The notes under the pieces are model-generated. The model was not told the origin of the DNA. It did no database searches and was given only the letters and a program-made list of their open reading frames with translations. A stretch of 64,000 nucleotides of DNA, taken from NCBI RefSeq assembly GCF_000264995.1, contig NW_006767434.1, positions 590,902 to 654,901 of the forward strand, given 5' to 3'. A program made the translations under genes and the position numbers. This document shows, in pieces, positions 21,072 through 32,248 of the stretch (position 1 is the first letter of the stretch; each line of letters opens with the position of its first letter). Origin of the DNA: Punctularia strigosozonata HHB-11173 SS5 (lineage: Eukaryota > Basidiomycota > Agaricomycetes > Corticiales > Punctulariaceae).

Positions 21072-23159
21072 ATGTCCGGTAATGACCCAGTCCCGAGCCC
21101 TCAGACACCGACACCACTCAAGAGTGGTTTGACCGAGTTCGGCGACCGCTTCCCCCACCCGTTCACGTCCAACGACGATGGATCTTGGGGAAGCGTAGAC
21201 ACTATCGCTTGGAGGGATCGACCCAGGACGCTTGTCGAACTGCGTATATGCAGCCTATCCGCGAGTCTCCGCGAGAAACCACGATGGTACGAGAAGTTCA
21301 AGGACCCGAGCATCCAGCAGAAGTGGAGAGAAGAGATCGTCACGCAGCAGGAGGGTCTGCCGAGGAACCTAGTCCTCACATCGAACATGGTATCTCGGCC
21401 CTTTCCTTCATGTTCATCTGATGCTGACCCTTCTTCACAGATCGACTATGTAATGGGTGAATTGGCTGCATACGCATCACTGAGGGACCCCGAAACAGGG
21501 ATAGAGGTTCGTGCTCGGTGCTCCAATGCGGCACGTATTGACTTCTATCGCAGCCGGGTCCTTACGATCGCATCTGGAAGTCAGACGAGTTGATTCCGGA
21601 GCATCTTCGGAATGAACTGTCGGACGCGATTGCTCCGCTGGAGAATGTCCCCGACAACCAGAAGGATTGGCATCCTCGTTCGAACGGTCAAGTTCTCGAC
21701 CTTGTCCATCCATCCCTGTATCCCGTCGTTTACGGTACGACGGTCGACGCCTCCGGAAACGTGGTCGCTGCTCCCGCATCAGAGCTCTCCGAAGAAGGCG
21801 ACGAATTCTGTTCCGACCAGTTCCAATGGCTGCCGTCCGACTTCGCGTTCAAGGCGGACAAGAAGACCGTGGAGCTGATCTCGCCCTACGTGAACAACAT
21901 CCACATGTCAGACCACCGCAAGCTCTACGATGTCATCCCGAGGCTGCTTGAGAGAGCTGTGCCCATGTTCGATCGCGTGCTATCGGATTTACGAAGGGAA
22001 AATGAGTTGCCATTCAGAGTCGGCGGACATGATGGTCCGGACTGCATCTGGGAAGACGATGATGTGAGTCTTCTTCTACTTCTCAACATCGTTGTTATCA
22101 ACGAGTCATCATCATTTGAGCAGATCCCGGAGATGCCTGAGGACGTTCAAGATGAGGATTGGCCGCTGCTCCCCGAGTATGATATCAACCTGCCCGACGC
22201 ATCGCCGGAATACAATGGCGGTCTCAACGACGTGAAGGTCACTGAACGACTAAGCACCTGGAAGGGGTTCCAGGTCATCGTCAAACTTGCGAACATCGTA
22301 TTGACCCCGGAACAACCTGTATATGAGGGAGGAAGCTGGCACGTCGAAGGCGAGTTTTGACGCACCAATTTCCCTCTCGGGGATCCGAACTGACGTTCGT
22401 GACCCCATAGGCATGAAGAACGAAAGCATAGTCGCTTCCTTCATTTACGTAAGTCTCACCTTTAACGATGAACGTGGATGTGGACGCCTAGCTCAGGCTC
22501 ACTTGAAAGTACTACGATTGCGAGAATATCACACAATCCAGTCTTGCCTTCAGAAACGCGACATCTGAACCGGAATATCACCAGCAGAGTGACTCCGAAT
22601 GTATGCACATATTGTACAACTATGGACAGCACGTATCCTCTCACATGGTCGTCATCTTCTGAGCTCACATGGCACACAGGTTCGAAGCCTGCTCTCAGGA
22701 AATCGGTGAAATTCCAACTAAAGAAGGGCGCGCCATTGCATTTCCAAACATCTACCAGCACCGTGTTGGTAACTTCGAGCTGATTGACAAATCTAAGCCT
22801 GGTCACCGCAAGATCCTGGTGTTTTTCCTCGTTGACCCCACGGTGACGGTTCCGAGTGCCTCTACGATTCCCCTTCAAAGGAAGGACTGGATTCATCGCG
22901 CCATCGCAGAGGCTACGGCGGACCCGAGGTCGTTGTGGAGCAAGTTGCCCGTAGAGGTCATCGACATCATTCTGGACCACTCCCATGCGATATCTTCGGA
23001 GAGCGCTGCGCAGATCCGAGAGGAACTAATGGATGAGCGCACCCAGTTTATCGAGGTGGTCGATGGCGGACGGTTCAACCATCCCTTCAACTTGTGGTAA
23101 GCCTGTTAATCGCTGTAACCGTGTTTATTATTTCTTACCGTCTTATCAGCGAACATTGA
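21072..23159 (+). CDS. DUF4246 family protein, copy 1
   Basis: Fungal DUF4246 family, biochemical role not established. Exons joined by eye: start MSGNDPVPSPQTPTPLKSGL, then FGDRFPHPFTS, RPRTLVELRICSLSASLREK, YVMGELAAYASLRDPETGIE, DLVHPSLYPVVYGTT, FQWLPSDFAFKADKKTVELI, SPYVNNIHMSDHRKLYDVIP, FQVIVKLANIVLTPEQPVYE, GGSWHVEG, MKNESIVASFIY, YDCENITQSSLAFRNATSEP, IAFPNIYQHRVGNFELIDKS, and KPGHRKILVFFLVDP. The last codons LCEH-stop lie across a final intron (end 23159). Conserved His and Glu in WHVEG, His in YQH, and Arg in GHRK are spaced like the Fe and 2-oxoglutarate ligands of a dioxygenase fold; this is my inference. Close paralogue at 61858-63956. The exon near 22610-22680 is approximate. Confidence 0.85.
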
Positions 23160-23383
23160 CAGACCATAAGTTTCAAAGTTGTTATTAGCCTGCGACGCGC
23201 AGATCTTCAAGGAAGATGTTGTACATGGAGAGTACCTAAGTAGTCGTCCGACACAGTGAATTACATGATTCCGTTATGCGACATCATGTCACTCTGATGT
23301 TGGGTCGAGATGTAGGCGTAATGCTCCCAAGCGACGACTCTCAAGACGAGAGCTCACGCTACGCCCTTCCTTGCGGTAACGAA
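23160..23383. other. Convergent spacer
   Basis: 224 bp between the stops of DUF4246 copy 1 (plus) and the methyltransferase (minus). Presumably both terminators; nothing distinct seen. Confidence 0.3.
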
Positions 23384-24423
23384 TCAAGCCACCTGCTGCA
23401 GCATCACTCCGCCGTCCTCTCCGACTGCGCCCTTCTCCCTCGCCGCCTCGTCCACCGCATCTGCCCACTTCGCCTTCTCCTCCTCGCTCCAGTCCTTCCT
23501 GAGTTCGTCCGAGATCCGTCCCAGAACCTTCGTCCTCAGAAACTCCAAGCTCGGCAACTGCAGCGTAGCGCCCATCTCTTTCATATGAACGTCCACGAAC
23601 CCGTGCCGCGCGAGCAAGGTTTGGACAAACTCGGCGCGCTCCCACCCGTGCGCCCACGCCGCGAAAGGAGAGTGGCTCAAGGGATCCGACGGTCTCGCGC
23701 GTTTGACGGCGGCAGGGATGAGGGGGGCCCAGCCGATCGCCTTCCAGACGGTGAACCCGAGCTGGCCGCCAGGGAGGAGGGTGCGGTGCGCGCCCTCGAA
23801 GAAGCGGTCCGGCTCCGGCATCATCATCCTAATCAATGACACATATGGTCAATGCAGCTGCCTCCTTAGCCCTATAAGCAGCGTATTGACACGTACGCCC
23901 CGAAAGAGCACGTAACGTGCGTCCAGTGGTCATCGGGATAAGTCAGATTCTGTTCCAGACGAAGAGCGTCAGTATCGAGTTCGGCTGCGTGGTCGATCTC
24001 CCAGTAGTCGTGCCTCACCTGCGCATCCATCTTCTCCACCTTGACGCCCTTCCACCCGCCATCCTCCATCTCCTTCGCGGCCCTCCGCACCATGCTCGCC
24101 GAGAAATCCGTCGCGACCACCTCGACCTCTTCCTTCGGCTCCTTCAAGTCGTACCGCCTCGCAAGCAAGAGCGGGACGATGCCCGAACCGCACGCGACGT
24201 CGAGCAGCTTGATCTTCCGTTCGGAGATCGTCTCGGGACCCAACAGATCCATCGCGGTAAGGAGGCCCGTCATGGGGCTCTCCGCCGCCTCCGCCTGCGC
24301 GGCAGCCGAGGGATACGACGCCTCCGCCGCGTAGTCCCAGAACGCTTCCGTGCCGCCGAACTCGAGCAGCGGGTTCAACTGCAGGGTGTCGACGAGCTCA
24401 TGACTGGAGGTGGTCATCGACAT
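23384..24423 (-). CDS. Class I SAM-dependent methyltransferase
   Basis: Small-molecule type methyltransferase using S-adenosylmethionine. It starts MSMTTSSHELVDTLQLNPLL at 24423. Motif I is IKLLDVACGSGIVPLLLARR (SAM-binding DxACGSG), followed by VEVVATDFSASMVRRAA (motif II region, acidic residue for ribose) and VKVEKMDAQ. An intron then leads into NLTYPDDHWTHVTCSFGA (motif IV-like). The last exon has PEPDRFFEGAHRTLLPGGQL, the usual post-IV LkPGG block, and ends GVMLQQVA. About 280 residues in three exons. Substrate unknown. Its frame has high GC and the plus strand mirrors it with long antisense frames, which I ignore. Confidence 0.87.
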
Positions 24424-25007
24424 CGGCGGATTATGTGCTTCGATACCGAGTGGGCTTTGTTTAATGTCCGCTTCTCCCCAGCTTTATGTCCCATCCATGA
24501 CCAATTTCTGCGGGGCCCTTGTTTCGCGAACTCGTGGATCAGAGGCTCTCGATTGATACAGGGAGAGAAGACTGTGCATAGCGATGAAGTGCATTCAAAC
24601 CAGCGTTTGATTGGGGACCCGCGCCGCGTGCGCCGGTCGGCTCCCGTTCTCACATACTGAGCTCAATCTGCACCGAGCTCGAAGGACGAGCGAGCAAAGC
24701 GCAAAACGCAAGGATAACTTGGTAGCATCGCTCTAAAGAAAAACACGTATAACAATTCTAACCCACGTACAACTCGTCTCTGTCTAAACGCCAATACATT
24801 TCCCCCGTTTCACAAAAAAATACGTTACACCCCGCAGCCCTCCCGATTTCGGACAGCCAGCTGCGTTCCCGGGGGAGGGGGGGGGTTCCCGGGGGAGGGG
24901 GGGGAGGGGAGGGGAGGAAGGAGGGAACGGGTCCTCCATGCTTTCTTTTTGTCTTCTCTCAAAACCCTCTTTTCATCTCGTCTTCTTCGTCTTCTTCGCG
25001 TGCGTTT
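24424..25007. other. Spacer with G-rich direct repeat
   Basis: The stretch between the methyltransferase start and the dehydrogenase stop. Its right half turns abruptly G-rich (24866-24925). No gene found. Confidence 0.4.
24866..24925 (+). repeat. G-rich tandem duplication, G-quadruplex-prone
   Basis: A roughly 20-bp unit beginning TTCCCGGGGGAGGGG occurs twice in a row (about 24866 and 24886), followed by GGGGAGGGGAGGGGAGG. Six or more G tracts of at least four lie on the plus strand, so a G-quadruplex is possible. It sits just beyond the 3' end of the minus-strand dehydrogenase gene. Confidence 0.6.
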
Positions 25008-28000
25008 TCAATATGTCGCGCTGAACATACCCAGCCGTCCGCCGTCGGTGAGCTGCACGCTCCCGTTCACGTACGCGCCCGCGCGGCCGGCCATGAACAG
25101 CACCAATCCGGCCATATCCTGCAGATCGCCCGCGCGGCCCATCGGGCACCCGGCCGCCACCTGCGCCGGCGTCATAAACGCCGTCATCTCTGCAAAAAAT
25201 AATAAACGAAACGCTCGGAATGAGAATAAAAAAATCAAAAGTAAGGGGAAGGGAAGGAGGAGGCTGGCACGAACCGCTTGGGTATACGCCCGGGCAGACG
25301 ACGTTGCTCCGGATGCCCCAGCCGGCGAGGACGTTCGCGAGCAGCTTCCCGAGATGGATCGCGGCCGCCTTCGAGAGCGTGTACGAGAGCGAGAAGACGC
25401 GCGCGTCCCGGCGGAAGCCGCCGCCCGAAGAGACGGTGATGACCTGCGATGGATGAGAAAAAACGGGGGTGTGTGTGAGCGTGAGCGCGCGGACGTGACT
25501 TTTTGGAGAGAACGACCTCAAGGGTGTAAACGCGGAGGAAAAAAGAAGAAAGAAAGAGAAAGGAGGGAAGGAGAAAGGAATCAAAGAGTATTACGGTGTG
25601 TGTGTGTGTGTGTTTCGTTATGTCTTTTTCGAACAGAAGCGGACAACGTTCTGGGAAGAGCAAGGGGGGGAGGGGGGGAAACCGAGTAGGGTGCCGGTGG
25701 CTGTGGCGGCGGCGAATGGGAAAAAAGAAGGTAGAGCCAGATACAGGAAAGAACCGCGTGGCGGCGGCGGCGGCGGCACATCGCAGATTAAGAAACGAGC
25801 AAACAAACAAGACAAACACGAGGCGTCGTCGTGCCCACCAGCGCCACGAGGACGGAGAAAGTAAGAACGAAACGGGCCCAGGCCGCAGCGGATAGAACCC
25901 GGACTCCGACACCCGCAACACACGACTTGAAAAGCTGAAACACGGACGAAAAAAGAAAGAAAGAAAGAACAAAGGGTCCAGGAGTGACCAGAGAGAGCAA
26001 GAACGAAAAAGACGAAGAAGCGGGGGACGGGGAGAGAGAAACGAAACGAAACGAAAAAAGAAAGAAAAGAAAAAAAAAAAAAAAACGAACCTGGCTCGAC
26101 ACGCCCGTCCGGCGCGCCCACTCGCTTCCGTTCCCGGCGTGCAGCAACCCGAGGAAGGCGACGGAGGCGTAATACGGCGCGGTGACGTTCACCGCGAACG
26201 AGTCCTGAAAGTCGTCCTGCGTGCCCGACGACCAGAGCTGCGTCCGCAGCGTCTCGATCGCTGCTGCGGCAGGGTCGTTGTTTCCCGAAGGAGGAGCACC
26301 GGAACCACCGGGCGAAGAAGGCGCCGCCGCGCTTGAGGAAGAGGAAGAGGAGGCACGGTTTTCAGAGTCGGAGTCGGCGCAGCGGTCGGAGTAGAGGTCG
26401 TGGTGCCGGGTTTTGGGGGACGCCTTGAAAGAAAGAAAAGAAAAACGTTAGCTTTTTCCTCCTCCGCGGACTACCCAGTGATCCCACCCCCCCAGAGGGA
26501 GAGGGAGAGGGGTTAAGGATAGAGGAAGAGGGAGACGCACCGTTGGCGAAACGTCGGGCGTGGCGTCAGGCGTGGGATACTGTATGCGCCGCCCGGATGT
26601 CGGTGCGCATTGCTGCTGCTGCGGCGGCGGCGGTGGCGGGGCCTATGATAGAGAGGAGAAAGGGAGTCAAGGAAGAAAGAAAAAAACAAACAGAGAGAAG
26701 TTTCATTAACGATATGAAAATAGGCTCGGTATTGTGGGCGCGAGATCGGGATCGGGGGGGGGGNNNNNNNNNNNNNNNNNNNNNNNNNNNNNNNNNNNNN
26801 NNNNNNNNNNNNNNNNNNNNNNNNNNNNNNNNNNNNNNNNNNNNNNNNNNNNNNNNNNNNNNNNNNNNNNNNNNNNNNNNNNNNNNNNNNNNNNNNNNNN
26901 NNNNNNNNNNNNNNNNNNNNNNNNNNNNNNNNNNNNNNNNNNNNNNNNNNNNNNNNNNNNNNNNNNNNNNNNNNNNNNNNNNNNNNNNNNNNNNNNNNNN
27001 NNNNNNNNNNNNNNNNNNNNNNNNNNNNNNNNNNNNNNNNNNNNNNNNNNNNNNNNNNNNNNNNNNNNNNNNNNNNNNNNNNNNNNNNNNNNNNNNNNNN
27101 NNNNNNNNNNNNNNNNNNNNNNNNNNNNNNNNNNNNNNNNNNNNNNNNNNNNNNNNNNNNNNNNNNNNNNNNNNNNNNNNNNNNNNNNNNNNNNNNNNNN
27201 NNNNNNNNNNNNNNNNNNNNNNNNNNNNNNNNNNNNNNNNNNNNNNNNNNNNNNNNNNNNNNNNNNNNNNNNNNNNNNNNNNNNNNNNNNNNNNNNNNNN
27301 NNNNNNNNNNNNNNNNNNNNNNNNNNNNNNNNNNNNNNNNNNNNNNNNNNNNNNNNNNNNNNNNNNNNNNNNNNNNNNNNNNNNNNNNNNNNNNNNNNNN
27401 NNNNNNNNNNNNNNNNNNNNNNNNNNNNNNNNNNNNNNNNNNNNNNNNNNNNNNNNNNNNNNNNNNNNNNNNNNNNNNNNNNNNNNNNNNNNNNNNNNNN
27501 NNNNNNNNNNNNNGGGGAGATGATCCGAGGACTTACGAGGTGCGTCGGGCTGGTGGTGGTAGCGGGTTGTGGCGGCGGCGGCGGCGGCGTCAGTGCCAGA
27601 TTCGACGGAAGGAGGTTCTTCGCGATGCCTATAACGGCGTGTTTGGGGGGATATGTCAGAAGATCGTCCAATCATGTGATGTCGGGGCATATATATGCGC
27701 GAAAAAGTGGAAGTTGGTGCGCTTGCTGAAAAAAAAAGGTCCGAGGAGCTGCGGACGGCGGAGAGGGGTAAATGGGGGGGTACGTATGGTATACGGACCG
27801 GCGTTGTTGATCAGGAGGTTGATGTGCCCGTGGCGGGCTTGCACGGCGGACACGGCGGCGAGAAGGTCCGACTGCGATGTCACGTCGCAGACCAGCGGGA
27901 GCAGCTTGCCGTGCGTCTTTATGGGGTGTGCGCGCGTAGACGAACGGCCGAATCGATGATGTAAGTGGCGTTTTTGTTGTTGTTTTCGCGTTTGATGCAG

Positions 28001-28422
28001 GTTGCAGGATTAAGATTCGAGGGAGAGAGAAAGGGTTTGGGGCCGGGGTGAGAAGGGAGGGCGCAGAAGGGAATACATGTCAGGATCTGCGTTGTGAATT
28101 TTTTTGGGGGGAACGCAATTGCCAAAACGTACGTTATGCTCGGCGGCAGCGGCTTTGAGTTTGTCGAGTCGGCGGCCTAAGATGTATACCGTCGCGCCGT
28201 GGTGCTCGAGTGCTTTGGCCATCATGAGGCCGATACCTTTAGAAAGATCAGCGGGTGAGAGAGAACCTGCGGAGTGGGGGGAAGGGGGAGTCGGACGGGC
28301 GAACAAGGCTCACCGGTGCCTCCGCCGGTGACGACGGCCACCATACCGTCCACGTCGTACAGGGCGTCGAGCGAGATCTGGGGCTCCGGCATAGCGCTCG
28401 AATGGGCGAACTGGAAGGACAT
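25008..28422 (-). CDS. Short-chain dehydrogenase/reductase with low-complexity insertion (gap inside)
   Basis: NAD(P)-dependent oxidoreductase. Start MSFQFAHSSAMPEPQISLDA at 28422. The Rossmann motif is VAVVTGGGTG/IGLMMAKALE (TGxxxGIG over an intron), then VYILGRRLDKL, LLPLVCDVTSQSDL, and HINLLINNAG (NNAG). After the gap come DSFAVNVTAPYYASVAFLGL, ITVSSGGGFRRD, SLSYTLSKAAAIHLGKLLAN (catalytic YxxxK) and IRSNVVCPGVYPS, ending at 25008. Between NNAG and the VNVTAPY block there are Pro-, Gln- and Ser-rich segments (PPPPPPQPATTT, PPPPPPQQQQ, RASSSSSSSSAAAPSSPGGS) not usual in this fold; they could be exons of a real insertion or retained intron-like sequence. Introns are unusually long here (up to about 640 nt, 25445-26090) and pyrimidine-rich in the sense strand. 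The N run 26764-27513 lies inside. Confidence 0.75.
25596..25613 (+). repeat. GT microsatellite inside an intron
   Basis: Nine GT units in an intron of the short-chain dehydrogenase gene. Confidence 0.8.
26764..27513. other. Assembly gap (750 N)
   Basis: Run of N flanked on both sides by G runs. It removes part of the short-chain dehydrogenase gene. Confidence 0.99.
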
Positions 28423-28545
28423 GGTCGCGGTCGCGGGAAAGGGCCGTTTTACGCGTCCGCGCGTGATCGTAGGACGTAGCCAAGTACGAGGAGGAGGAGG
28501 AGGAGGGAAAATGCTCGGAAACGTGGCGACGCGAAGGGGAGGAGG

Positions 28546-28552
28546 TTTTATA
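28546..28552 (-). promoter_or_regulatory. TATA box of the short-chain dehydrogenase gene
   Basis: TATAAAA on the minus strand, about 125 nt upstream of the start codon at 28422. Confidence 0.5.
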
Positions 28553-30547
28553 GGCTTGCGAGGAGGCGTGGAGGACGGCGCGGAAGTGCGGGTGAGGAGG
28601 GGAAGGACGGGATCGAAGCCCGGCCGGCGTTCTCGTGGTGCTCGGGAGCGAAGCAGCAGCCCGACACGCGAAGAAGAAGAAGGCGAGGGTGCGGAGGGCG
28701 ATCGGACGGCGGTCGTCGTCGTCGTGTCTTCCGCCGTCGTCAGGCGAAGGCCGGAAGCGCGAGAGCCGAGTAAGCGAGCAAGCAGGCGGGCCGTGGCCGT
28801 CTCGTGCAAACTATCGAGCGCGATCGTCGCGATGGCGTTGGGGCGAGCGCGAGCTTTTGGTCGAAACGCGCCCCCCTGGCTACTTATGCAAGCCCGGTTA
28901 TGTCACCCTCCTGGGGATCCGCACAGATTGGCCCGGGTTTCCACTCGCTGTCAGTCGCCGTCGCCAGACCCTGGCGGCGGCGGCGAGAGCTCCCGGATGG
29001 TGTTCATAGCGTCCCACGGGGCGTGATGCATGATGAAGGAAAGAGAGGGGAAACGACGCGGCCACGCGCGAACGTGGCGGCGCGTCGCGTTTCCGCGAAA
29101 CATCACAATTTGGGACTCTCTCTGTGTCTTCCCGACAAATTTTGAACGCCACGACGTGCGACCGTGTGGGTGGGTCGAACGGCAAAGCAGCGGCGACAAA
29201 TGTGCCGAGACATTCCAGAACTAAGACCCAAACTCTAAAACAGAAGGCGTCGGGAACCGGTTGCTTGCGGCGACGCGCGAGTCTCGAGCGACGCCAAGTG
29301 ACGCGAACGGAGGCGGAAATAATGTGTCGACCTTCGCATTTGCCCGATCGAGCAAGTGCGGGGCGCATCTGTGGATCCCCGGGCCTTGCCCTGGATCCAT
29401 CATCGCGCTTCATATCAAGTTCACAAACGGGATGCGCCACCGACCCACTATGTACTCTAGCCATCCTCTCAGAGTCATATATCGCCCTTACCACTCCCGT
29501 ATCTCCCCGAGCTGAGACGAGTCCCGCAGACACGCTGATACATCCCCACGAACGACGCACAGACCATATATGTTATCATTTACTCGCAACGACATACAGA
29601 ATCGCAACATCAAGCACGTTGACGCGCGTGTAGTAAAGACGAAGTCGTAAGGGAGATCCCGAAAAAGAAAAACTATAGAGCCCGAAGGTCCCCCGCGAAG
29701 CCGAAAGACCGACCCTATCTGGCTCTCGAAATCTTTCCATCGGGCACGACTTCATAAGGGCGTACGTACGTGCGTACCTTACGTACATAATCTTCCTGCA
29801 ACGACGCACGAGAAGCTCATCCCCCCGTTTCCCACCGCCAGCCTCGCAGGAATGCAACCTTCCGAACACGCGGACAACGTTGACTGAGTAACCCTGTTAT
29901 ATTGAAGCTGGCCCTCGTTCCGTCGTCCCGGCGACTTTTACTGCACAGGATGATCCCGTTCAGCAAAACGTCCCCACACGCATCTTCCAGATTTTATACA
30001 CCGAGCGCACGAGGCGTCGGTCTAGCTCTCGCAGTCTCACCAGGTCAGTGGGTACGCTCTCTCCGCAGGATATATACGCGGCTCGTGCAGAAAGAGGGTC
30101 TTCCCCGGTATTAACGGCAGGGTCAACGGAATGGGTCAGTTGAGCGGAACTCGGGGCGGGGGGTAGGTAGGTAGGTAGATTGCCGACGAGGGGTGGCGGG
30201 ATCTCGCGCCATTGAAACAAAAGACCGTGCATGCAGTTCCTCCGCGTCCACGAGGCGGGCACCGTCGATTTTTTCCAAGCTAACCCCAGGTTTTCTGGCA
30301 CGGATTGCGCCACGTGCAGTAACTAGGTAGTAGTATCGCAGGGGTGATCTGCTCTGGGACATCTCGTAAAACCGGGACGATCTCAGCAACATACCTGCTT
30401 TACCTGCCCGCGCAACGCACCGGCCGCGCTTCGAGCGCCCCTCTCTCTCCGTGTTCGACGTTTCGCGCGCATGCCCCCCCCCCCCCCTGGGGGGCGACCC
30501 TCGATTGCATCAGGCCGAGGAAACGGCCTCCCGGGTTTCGTTTCCTG

Positions 30548-30954
30548 CTCTCTCTCTCTCTCTCTCTCTATCTGGATCCCCCGCTCATGCCACGCTACGC
30601 TGTCCCACGACATAGCCCGCTCATCTCATCTCAGCGAAAATGAGGAAAAATCCCACGATAATGATCCAACATCCTCTCTCTCATCTTTCGTCGAAGATGA
30701 TGTCGGAGCGGAGGCGCCGCACACATCGTTACCCAGCGTCGCTCGCGGCAGGATGTCGTCCGTCCGTCAGTCAGTCTACATCTCACGCCACTGGCCCAAT
30801 ATTTCCTGCGCATATCAAACGATCACCGCACCCACGTTGGAAAAGGAAAACGAGCGCTCCCAAGCCAAACGTCCTGTCTCGGCCCTCGATATGAACTCCC
30901 ACCGCAGCTCTCTCTCTCTCTCTCTCTCTCCGCCTCGACGCCACCGTCCAGTCT

Positions 30955-30986
<32 letters not shown>
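30548..30986 (+). repeat. Three CT microsatellite tracts
   Basis: Tracts of alternating C and T at 30548-30569, 30908-30930 and 30959-30986, all pyrimidine on the plus strand. Confidence 0.8.
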
Positions 30987-30988
<2 letters not shown>

Positions 30989-31547
30989 GAATCCCCTCCC
31001 AAGGGGTGAATCCCCAGTCTCTCCATATACCGTCATCCAGATTCCCAGACCGGGTCCCAATAGCGCAAGATCGAGATCCGCCGGCCTCGAACAAACGGGA
31101 GCTCCGCCGCGAGATCGCCATCGCGTTTTACATACGCGTTTACGCCGTCTGTCTCACCGGACGGATTTTCGTCGTCACGTTTTACGGGTTGCGGTTTTTT
31201 TACGTTACGCCGACTCGTCGTTGGCGGCGGCGGCCTCCGACCGAACCTTCTTCCTTGGCAAAAACGACAGCATGTATGTACAGGAACGGATCTCGATGGC
31301 GAGGGCCATGCTGTCCCCGACTTTCGTAAGTATACGATACCCGCTCGCACCGCACGGCGCAACGAGGCCGCCGATGACATACTCGATGAATTGCCCTTAA
31401 CTTGCTCCTGTCCGGCAAGTTCAAGTACGTCGAAACAACACGCGCATGCACCCACCTCCTGCGTATGGCCTGCATCTCGGACCAGAGAGAGGGGGGGGGG
31501 CGGAACGTTGCGCGACGCCATGCGACCAAAGAGGAACCAACGAAGGT

Positions 31548-31567
31548 CGTACGTACGTACGTACGTC
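31548..31567. repeat. Palindromic ACGT tandem repeat
   Basis: Five copies of the self-complementary tetramer (CGTA)n. A shorter imperfect cluster of the same tetramer lies at 29761-29790. Confidence 0.75.
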
Positions 31568-32248
31568 GACACCGGTACAGTCCGTGCCTCGTGCCTTCGA
31601 TTCCGAGCAAGCGTTCGTCTCGCAGATCCTCTAACCGTAATACTGAGGGAGCGGCGATCAAACGACACAACCCCCCGTACAAACACGCCGACCGTGCAAT
31701 AACCGACATCCGTACGCGTACATACGCGTGCTGGCCACCCGATTGCCTTCCTCTGAACTTGGCAAGGAATGACTCTGATACTATCTATCCGCAAAGGCGC
31801 CCCGCCCCCACTTTGCCCGCTCACCCGAAGACCCAAAAGGCGGAACAGAATCTTCTGACTCAGGCACCTCGTCCTGAAAAACTCCTCCAAGGCCCCTTAA
31901 TCATTTTCTATGCTCGTTTCCGGGTGAAAAGTCTAGCTAAATTAGTCCATATCGCCGTACAGCGTGTTACAGTAAACATAGCGCGTTTTCAAAAGAAGTC
32001 CGAGCTACTAGGCTACATACATTCTGGCGATAGATTATTTTTTTTCTTTGCGATGCAACGAACGGGTGATATAGGAATGGGGGGAGAGAACGAGACAGCG
32101 ACAGCGAATGTAACGTGGGGCGCAGGACGCGGAGAGCGGTCGGAAGAGCGTGACGAAACGAACGAACGAACGGACGAACGCGAGTCTATACCACCCAGAG
32201 TCTCCGAGACGGGGGGTAAGTAAGCACAGGCCGTACGTGCGGTATTCC

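Larger units (their letters stand above)
28553..32248. other. Long spacer rich in microsatellites; no gene supported
   Basis: Nearly 3.7 kb between the dehydrogenase start and the GH16 stop. Long open frames exist (for example 30471-31400 plus and 31033-31890 minus), but they run through CT repeats and have no protein-like blocks, so I do not call them. Contents: CT tracts at 30548-30569, 30908-30930 and 30959-30986, an ACGT palindromic repeat at 31548-31567, a related cluster near 29761-29790, and a C run at 30475-30486. Confidence 0.5.

Noticed and set aside
26543-27729. Several 320-370-codon frames spanning the N run
   Set aside because: They are open only because N is not a stop; no real sequence supports them. 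The same holds for frames across 53271-53716.
31548-31567. ACGT repeat considered as an operator-like palindrome
   Set aside because: A simple tetranucleotide microsatellite explains it; no promoter lies nearby.
30471-31890. Open frames of 309 codons (plus) and 285 codons (minus)
   Set aside because: They run through CT repeats and G/C runs, lack any protein-like block and overlap each other in opposite directions.
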